This document shows positions 57,241 through 64,000 of a DNA stretch of 64,000 nucleotides, one piece after another. The notes under the pieces were generated by a model. That model made no database searches and had not been told where the DNA came from. It worked only from the letters and a program-made list of their open reading frames with translations. The stretch lies in assembly GCA_038501625.1 (NCBI GenBank), contig JAZAYU010000038.1:1612001-1676000 (forward strand). The letters run 5' to 3'. Position numbers and translations under genes: made by a program. The DNA comes from Corbicula japonica (taxonomy: Eukaryota; Mollusca; Bivalvia; Venerida; Cyrenidae). The stretch's first letter is position 1, and every line of letters begins with the position of its first letter.

Positions 57241-57623
57241 TATTTAGCAGTGAGGCGGCCGTAAAACGTTGTACCGTACATATAGTCAGTACTGTTATAA
57301 GTAAATAATCTGTAACCTGTGTTATGCAGCGATGATTTTCAGAGTTATCCGATCAATCTTTTTGAAGTTGTCCAGCTTAAAAGGTAGCATGACTGGAAAA
57401 GCATGACAAGGCGCTGCCGTCGAACGGGTTTGCTCCCCAGTAGGGAATATAATTAAAAGTGGTATTAATTGATCTATCATGAAATGCCTTCCTAAAAAAG
57501 CCTAAACAGAATCGAAGTTTGCCCAACTTTTGGACAAATCTATACATTTTGAACCCGTTAGAGTGAAATTACCTATGTTATAAACGCTTTACAACTTCAA
57601 CTTTTTCTTTAAATATATTCACC

Positions 57624-58313
57624 TTAAGGGCTCGCCACACTCCTCCCAACTTTGTTCATTGATAAAAAGAAAATTAGCAAAATCTCAATACTGGCATAAT
57701 GCTGTTTAATGAAACTTTGCATTAATGAATGTTTCTAATGTATCTTTATTTTGCATACAGTAAGACACGTTAGAAAAGTAAAGAATAAAAGCTAGACCTA
57801 AAAATTCCTTTAAATTCAAATTCACAAAAACTAAGCGATACAAAACATAATTTTAAAATCCCATGTGAGTGCTATGATACTGACAAGAAAATGTTGTGTA
57901 CTTTGTAAAAAACGTTCAACTACTAAAAGAGGAATCAGTGATTGTCATCCGTTTACACGACCAGGAAATTGAAGGTCAAACACACTTTTACTAACACCTC
58001 CAAAAGTCTACATATGTTTGTCACGAGGACACAATAAATTGTTGTCAGCATCATATTACTTATGTGGGCATTTAAAATGATGTTTTGTGTTGTTTAGTTT
58101 TTGTGAATTTACGTAAACAGAAATTGTGGGGATTTTTAGATCTCACTATTTTTCTTTACTGTTCTAACGTGTCTTACCATATTTAAAATAAAGATACATT
58201 AATAACATACATTTGTGCAAAGTTTCATTGAACGGCATTTTGCCATTATTCAGATTTTGATATTTTTCTTTTTATAGATGGACAAAGTTGGGAGGAGTGT
58301 GGCGAGCCCTTAA
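57624..58313 (+). mobile_element. Long-arm fold-back element, TTAAGGGCTC ends, copy 2
   Basis: Starts TTAAGGGCTCGCCACACTCC and ends GGAGTGTGGCGAGCCCTTAA: perfect mirror ends. Arms of about 165 bp; inner middle reverse to copy 1. No transposase. Confidence 0.95.
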
Positions 58314-59271
58314 GTTAACTGTGTTTCAATTTTTTCATCTCATTAACTTTGTTTATATTTTTTAAATATTGTTTTTCTGTACACATTTGCAAGTTGTATG
58401 TAATTTATATGGTGATTCCCTCAAATTAGAACGCTGATTTTGTTTTCAATTAATAATTTAATTCTTTTCTTTTCAATGTTTCAATCCATTGGATATATTA
58501 AAAAAGTTATAAGTTGCCTTTAGCAAGTTACTGAAACAGAAAAAATGATCTAAGCATATACATTTATGTTGTCACGCTAACATTGTAATAGCTATTTAAT
58601 GGACAATAAGTGTTTTATTGATGTCTCTGGTGTAAACTTTAACCTTGAGCTTGTTCTTTAAATTGAGAAAGACAACCAATTTTTCACGTAACCATGTTCC
58701 GATAAAAACACTTTTGTTGTCATGTAACGGTCTGTAAACGTTGCCAATAATTGGAAAACATGAACTACTTATTTTTTAACCTTGTCACAAGAGTATAACC
58801 TATTAGTGGTTTCTATGTAACATGTTCTTTGAACTACATCCAACAATAACACAAATGAACTACTTAGCTGAACCGTGTCTGAAGTTTTGAAAAAGAAAGC
58901 TGTTGTTACTACAAACAATCACACATACTCTTTTTAAATTTACCACTTAAAGCCTACAAAAACATGTAATAAGATTTTTCGGAAATGATTTTTCGAATCC
59001 ACAGACAAACAACTATTTTGGTTAATTGAGAACTCGTGAGATGTTTTAAGTATAACTAAGCAAAACACAACAATATTTCAGGCATTACAAATGACCACCA
59101 AAAACAGGTTATAAGGTATTTAACAATGTTTTTGTTTTGAAAACAAAATGTCTTATTTTATTGAGAACTCGAGAGATGTTTTAAGTTAGCAATTAGCAAA
59201 AATATTTCAGGCATCGTCATTATTCGTAGCAACTTCAAAAGTTTCTATTGTGCGCAAATGAAAATAAAAAA
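58314..59271. other. Non-coding; no gene seen
   Basis: AT-rich. The phrase TTGAGAACTCGTGAGATGTT then TTAAGT recurs 130 bases later (59160) with one change, a small local duplication. Confidence 0.3.
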
Positions 59272-59880
59272 AAGTAATATATGAATATCAGGAATCGCCA
59301 CACTAAAACAACACAGCCTCCCCACACAGCGAAAAAGAAGACAGGAAGAGAGAGAGCATGTCTTATATAAGTATGTCAATTCAAATAGGACGCCACAAAC
59401 AATTAACGAAGAAGAGAACCCTTGGGCATACCGCCTTGGAACGGTCAGTGGCAAAAAAAATTGCAACTGGGGGTTTAAGCCAGGTTCTAGGGTGCACCAA
59501 CCTCACACTTGCCCCAACAGGTTCTCGCATCACAAAACAAGCACAAGTTGTCTTGGTGAAATAACTCCAACCCACCCATCGGCTCAACAAAGTTGCATAC
59601 AAATGCACACAAACTTATAAAACATAAGAAGCTTATAGCATTGCAAAGCCAAAGAGTAGGTACTCAATGATCTTACCGAGACCAGAGCTCCTGGGGTAAA
59701 ATCAGCAAGAACACGATGGCAGGGATAAAAGAAACGAATCGAGCTTCTAGGTTCTCTTAATAAAAGATTTCCCCTTAAACCTTCATAAACTCTTAAACCC
59801 CTGCCACCGTCGTGCAACCAAAGAGGTAAGCATAATGATCAACTGTAGATGGGTCAATCACCAGGCCTGCAGAGCGCTGT
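59272..59880 (-). mobile_element. R1 copy, reverse, near full length
   Basis: From GTAATATATGAATATCAGGA through the GCGAAAAAGAAGA stretch, GCATACCGCCTTGGAACGGT and CTTACCGAGACCAGAGCTCC to CCTGCCACCGTCGTGCAACC and CAATCACCAGGCCTGCAG. The small frames on both strands are shadows. Confidence 0.9.
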
Positions 59881-59985
59881 AAAATATCATTTTGGTAACC
59901 TTTCTTTTTAAATTTACAGATGGTTTTTACAAATAATGGTTTTTACAAAGCAATATCATTTGGTATGTACGGGAAATGGTTAAAT

Positions 59986-60234
59986 AAGGCGCGTCAGGTG
60001 AAAAGGTACGTTCGGACCTTTGAGGTCAATCTTTGAAATGACGTCATTAATTTGAGCAGACGACATATTTATTATGCATTTCGCGGTAAAAAACATTTTA
60101 TTATCAAAACCTGTAACAAAATCACATTTTAGTTATAAGAAAATTCATTTATAGTTGTAAGTTCTTTTTAAATCTAGTAAAAACTAAAATACCACTAAAA
60201 TGACCGAAGGTACCTTTTCCTGTGACGTGCCACA
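59986..60234 (+). mobile_element. 250-bp MITE, copy 4
   Basis: Ends AAGGCGCGTCAGGTGAAAAG and CTTTTCCTGTGACGTGCCAC, flanked by AAAT (59982-59985 and 60235-60238). Internal ATGACGTCAT. Confidence 0.93.
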
Positions 60235-60954
60235 AATTAATTCTTATTCGTCCTGATAGACTGTATAGTGTGTTATGTTTATTTTATTAAGTTAGCCGGC
60301 CATTGTAAAATAACCCACAAAACAGCTTCAAATATAATTCTTATCACGTTTTCTATTCCGTTCTTTTAAAATGCCACTTTCATTCGTTTTCAAATTAAAG
60401 ATATATGAGCAACAATAAAGCATTGCAATCAATTCCAGTGATCAGATAAAATATTTAATATTATTGATATGACACAAACCCTAAATATGCAAAAATAACA
60501 CTAAGCAAAGTTAAATGATTCTATTGTACTGCCTTTGCTCCAGTCTATCAGAGAATAATACTACCCTGAAAGAATAAATACAGGTCTGAAAATAAATTAA
60601 AAGATTTCAAAAACTATCAGAATATCGAAAACAATTTAGGAAAGTAAGAACCCGAGGGGTCACCGCATTGGAACTTGGAACAAGAAAAACACACAAAAAA
60701 TTAAATAAATTACGAAAATAAAAAAAATCTCGAGGACAAGTTCAATCTACACGGATTGTTTTTTTTTGCGGGAAAAGTGGTTTGCCAAGTCCCCCCTCCA
60801 TCCCCCCACCAGAAAAAAAACAAACAAAAAAAACAACAACAACAAACAAACAAAAAAGCAAAAAACAAAACAACACTTTACAGTTTTCCTTGATACATGT
60901 ATAATTGTTTTTAAATAAACTTTAAATGCCCGATAATCATGATAATAATGGAAA

Positions 60955-61430
60955 TGAACTTATTTCTTTTATCCCTGTCATCGTGTTCTTGCTCAGCCTG
61001 ACTATACTCCAAGAGCTCTGGTCTTGGTAAGATCATTGAGTACCCGCCCCTTTGGCTTTGTAATTCTGTAAGCTTCTTATGTTTTATATGTTTGCGTGCT
61101 TTTGTATTCAACATTGTTTAGCTGATGGGTGGGTCGGAGTTCTTTCGCAAAGACAACTTGTACTTGTGTGTTGATATGAGAACCTGTTGGGGCAAGTGTG
61201 AGTTTGGTGCACCATAAAACCTTGGTTAAACCCCAAGTTGCAATTTGATTTGCCACTGACCGTTTTAAGGCGGTAACCCCTCGGGTTCTCATTTTTGTTA
61301 ATTGTTTGTGTTGTCTTTTTTGAAACTGATAATTTTATTAACCATGCTTTCTATCTTCTTCTTGACTGTGTGGGAGGCTGTTTTTCTGAATCTGGCAACT
61401 CCTGATAATATAAATGCATATTTCACTTTT
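60955..61430 (+). mobile_element. R1 copy, forward
   Basis: ATCCCTGTCATCGTGTTCTT, TACTCCAAGAGCTCTGGTCT, GTTGGGGCAAGTGTGAG, ATTTGATTTGCCACTGACCG, TTGACTGTGTGGGAGGCTG. A sliver of another copy lies at 60645-60680 (GAACCCGAGGGGTCACCGC). Confidence 0.9.
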
Positions 61431-61734
61431 TTATAAAGCAAGAATATCCTTATTTGTCTTTAAGTGAATCTAAAATGGTTTATTGATATCAATAATTGTA
61501 CGATTAATACTTCCGATAGCTACAAAAACAAACAGTAACGATCTTTTTATTTCAAAATATTAATAATATATGCGATATTATCGAAAAGGTTAATCATGTG
61601 ATATGCCGTATCCAATCGAAAATTCTCCTGTGTTATTCGTATTGAATAAATCTGAGATACCGCCGCAGAGTGTTTTTTCGACTCACAAGATCAGTATAGT
61701 TCGGCAGTTTAAAAAGCACACACAAAAAGAAAGA

Positions 61735-62050
61735 ATGTCAATCATCAAATTTTCGTATTTATTCCTTTTACATAATCTTTTGCTTCAAAAGACTGATTGT
61801 CTTAAGTCATCGAAATTAACAAAATGGGCGCGATGGAATGAAAAAAATGTGACATTTGGCACACCAATTGGTTCGGAAGAATCTGTTTCGTTGAAGACGT
61901 GCTTTGTAAAATGCCAGGAAATTTCGGGTTGTTTATCACTTAACTTTAATGAAACGAGTTCTACGTGCGAGTTTTCGGCGTACTATCCACCAGCCAGAAC
62001 TGTGTCACCAACTACTCGTACCGGGTGGACTGTTTATCACATGCACTTAG
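61735..62050 (+). CDS. PAN-EGF protein, exon 1 (gene runs off the window)
   Basis: The open frame starts at 61603, but the ATG at 61735 puts a signal peptide (IIKFSYLFLLHNLLLQ) at the N-terminus and is preferred. A PAN/apple-like domain follows: SVSLKTCFVKCQEISGCLSLNF, then SSTCEFSAYYPP, ending TGWTVYHMHL. The donor TTAG|GTATTA at 62051 leaves one base of a split codon (phase 1). The next exon at 63451 resumes in phase 1. Secreted or surface, function unknown; PAN plus EGF proteins in bivalves sometimes continue into fibrinogen or other domains, which would lie to the right. Similar in style to the PAN exon at 27420 but not a close copy. Confidence 0.6.
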
Positions 62051-62477
62051 GTATTATTAATTTTATTTATTTATTGCGCTATAAAGAAAGCTTATCACAT
62101 GCTGTTAAGTATTATTTATTTTGGTTTATTATTGCACTATAAAGAATGCTTAGTAATTTACTATTTTAAATCGTTTTGCTTTTTCAAGGTTTATTTGTAA
62201 ATGATTGATAAGTTAGCTTCAATCTTAAATTAATGTAAGTAATTGACTTTCTAAGCTCGTTGTACCTTGTTTTAAAAAATGATCGAAAACAGCCGTCTAG
62301 AAGACATGGTGGGTATGCAATACTTACAAATTCGGTATGACCGATTCTGTTTATGGACAAATTGAGATTTATTTTGATTACATCTAGAATAAAAAACATT
62401 GAAGCATTTTACATATCAGAAGCTGTACAGAATACAACATAAATATTAAAAAAACATTGCATTCCTTGACAGACGTC

Positions 62478-62586
62478 AAAGAAGTTGCGTTTTTAATTTC
62501 TTTAACTATATTATAATACTTGAAGAAATAAGAAACGCAACTTCTTTAAACATGAAATGTATTTATTCTATAAAGAAGTTGCGTTT
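62478..62586. repeat. Three copies of a 15-bp phrase, one inverted, in the intron
   Basis: AAAGAAGTTGCGTTT at 62478-62492 and 62572-62586 on +, and its reverse complement at 62533-62547. Either outer copy can pair with the middle one. Confidence 0.85.
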
Positions 62587-63084
62587 CTTTTCAAGGTGGG
62601 TAATCAATATATACAAGAACCTGTCGCACAGCCCTGATATCATTGGATCGCAATATCTACATTCAGTAGAGTTATACAGTATTTAGTTATTTTTCCATAG
62701 CATTATTTTTTTTCGTCGCGTTTTTTTCCAGTAAGTACCACTTTCGAAATTGTTCAGACCAAATTAAAAAAATTTAGTAAAAAAACTGGGTCCTAATTAT
62801 TCCTTATCGAGCCTGAAATATTTTGATTGTGTTTGATTGCTTTCAAAGTTCCGGTTTTCATCTTTTTAATTATGGCAGTAGCGTTTTTTTGTGCTGGGTA
62901 ATGGCTACGTACCTACAATCAGTGCTGAAAAAATAGTATGTTGATCTCAACACGGAGCTAGACGGCGTGGACTTTATTATGCATTTCCATTACTGCTCTT
63001 GAACAGACTCACTCAAACCGAGTCTGCAATAGTTTGCTATAGATTGTGTTTGAGGCTTTATCATCTAATAACTTATTTAACATG

Positions 63085-63155
63085 CACAGTTGAGTGATCA
63101 GTTCGCTACTGTCGCCGTGAAGGTGCGGGTTCGCTCCCAGGTAAAGGTTATATCA
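63085..63155 (+). mobile_element. tRNA-headed SINE fragment in the PAN-EGF intron
   Basis: CAGTTCGCTACTGTCGCCGT and GGTGCGGGTTCGCTCCCAGG: middle and B box of the SINE family. An R2 fragment lies just upstream, reversed (62975-63035). Confidence 0.55.
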
Positions 63156-63450
63156 TTTGTGATGAAAATTATATTTTTTTTAAAGAACTACGAAACACAA
63201 GACCACAAAAGAATGATCGGTCATCAGTGTTGGAACATTGGCAATCAGAGAATTTTCGCAAATACCGAATATTGATACAAACAAACCTGTTCTAAAGACC
63301 ACCTGTTGGTTGAAACTATTATTTGTCAGATGACTGATTAAAAGAACTAATTTCATGCGAATAAAGATCATCTTCCGAGTGGTCGTTGTAGACAGGTTGG
63401 ACAGTACTTCAAAAATACTATTTAATACTTATTTATTTGTATACTTATAG

Positions 63451-63558
63451 CCTGCAACGTGATCAATGCATGTCGGAATAGCGGAACCTGCAATGATGGT
63501 AGCTACTCCAACACGTGCAGTTGTGTTGCTGGCTACACGGGAAAAAGTTGTGAGACAA
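63451..63558 (+). CDS. PAN-EGF protein, exon 2 (one EGF-like domain)
   Basis: Acceptor TATACTTATAG (ending 63450), donor ACAA|GTAAGG (63559), phase 1 at both ends as is usual for EGF exons. The 36 codons form one EGF-like domain with six cysteines spaced C-x5-C-x5-C-x8-C-x-C-x8-C and the GYTG turn before the last. It lacks the D/N-x-D/N calcium-binding start. The gene must continue right of the window, because no stop is in frame before the donor. Confidence 0.75.
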
Positions 63559-63742
63559 GTAAGGGTTGTTATTTGCTTATTATATACAATTCAAAGTAGG
63601 CTTGTTTGTGCATTGTGTGGCGGCTGTAAAATGTCTCCATGTAAGTTGTCGGTTTGCAATCGGTAACCGGTTTCCATTACGAACACTATATCAGGGTTAT
63701 CCTTGCAGTCTTTTTTGGGGTTGGACCGCTTAGGTCAATCGG

Positions 63743-64000
63743 TAGTGTGGTCGAGGCTATGTGGCTAGTGTGCTCGAGGCTATGTGGCTAGTGTGGTCGA
63801 ATACTATGTGGCTAGTGTGGTCGAATACTATGTGGCTAGTGTGGTCAAGGCTATGTGTCTAGTGTGGTCGAGGCTATTTGGCTAGTGTGCTCGAGGCTAA
63901 GTGGCAAGTGTGGCCAAGGCTATGACTAGTGTGGTCGAATACTATGTGGCTAGTGTGGTCAAGGCTATGTGGCTAGTGTGGTCAAGGCTATGTGGCTAGT
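63743..64000 (+). repeat. 23/24-bp minisatellite, cut by the window end
   Basis: At least 11 units of TAGTGTGGTCGAGGCTATGT plus GGC; a 24-bp variant has GAATACTATG in place of GAGGCTATG. The array directly follows a SINE head (GGGTTGGACCGCTTAGGTCA at about 63718). Confidence 0.95.

Noticed and set aside
59245..59817. Overlapping frames with similar peptides (also at 22435, 32485, 45826, 61077)
   Set aside because: All lie in copies of the R1 repeat and recur with it. Frames on opposite strands are equally open; no codon bias or domain.

Overview
This is an AT-rich, intron-containing, repeat-dense eukaryotic window. Several features point to a bivalve mollusc: a receptor ectodomain with the SMB-like cysteine pattern expanded in molluscs, a fibrinogen-related lectin, RING-less B-box/propeller proteins, a PAN plus EGF protein, a pearl-like element with a tandem core, and many tRNA-headed repeats. 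The species cannot be fixed from the sequence. No bacterial, organellar, rRNA or CRISPR features were seen.

Layout of genes. (1) 578-722 (+): last exon of an ABHD11-like serine hydrolase whose gene starts left of the window. (2) 6709-10864 (-): three-exon gene for a secreted or membrane-anchored ectodomain of the molluscan adhesion-GPCR type, ending inside what would be the first membrane helix. (3) 21180-23496 (-): two-exon gene for a secreted protein of about 120 residues whose C-terminal half resembles the HicA fold; its 64-nt first exon is new here and has a TATA box. (4) 27420-29574 (+): PAN-like plus fibrinogen-C gene in two exons with one in-frame TGA. (5) 35926-37290 and 38119/41453-43579 (+): tandem paralogous B-box/beta-propeller genes, each with an N-terminal array of 12-residue repeats, short in the first and greatly expanded in the second. 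(6) 61735-63558 (+): start of a PAN-EGF gene that leaves the window on the right. Between 44 and 61 kb no convincing gene was seen.

Most of the rest is mobile or repeated DNA. Families resolved here: a 450-600 bp family called R1 (about 15 copies or fragments); a 250-bp MITE with GGCGCGTCACGGG ends, 4-bp target duplications and internal TGACGTCA sites; long-arm fold-back elements ending TTAAGGGCTC; a 788-bp element with 22-bp ends starting TTAAGG; a composite element with convergent tRNA-like ends (three copies); a tRNA-headed SINE; palindromic fold-back elements; and a pearl-like element with a regularly alternating 146/157-bp array. Nested insertions (MITE in R1, fold-back in R1) give relative ages and element boundaries.

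The recognisable genes fit an extracellular recognition and innate-immunity theme (lectin, PAN/EGF, receptor ectodomain, TRIM-like proteins), but they face different ways, have separate structures, and show no sign of co-regulation. The most unusual candidate is the secreted HicA-like protein; the tandem B-box pair with its 12-residue repeats comes next. Exon boundaries were inferred by eye from splice signals and reading phase. All family names rest on pattern recognition without a database search.
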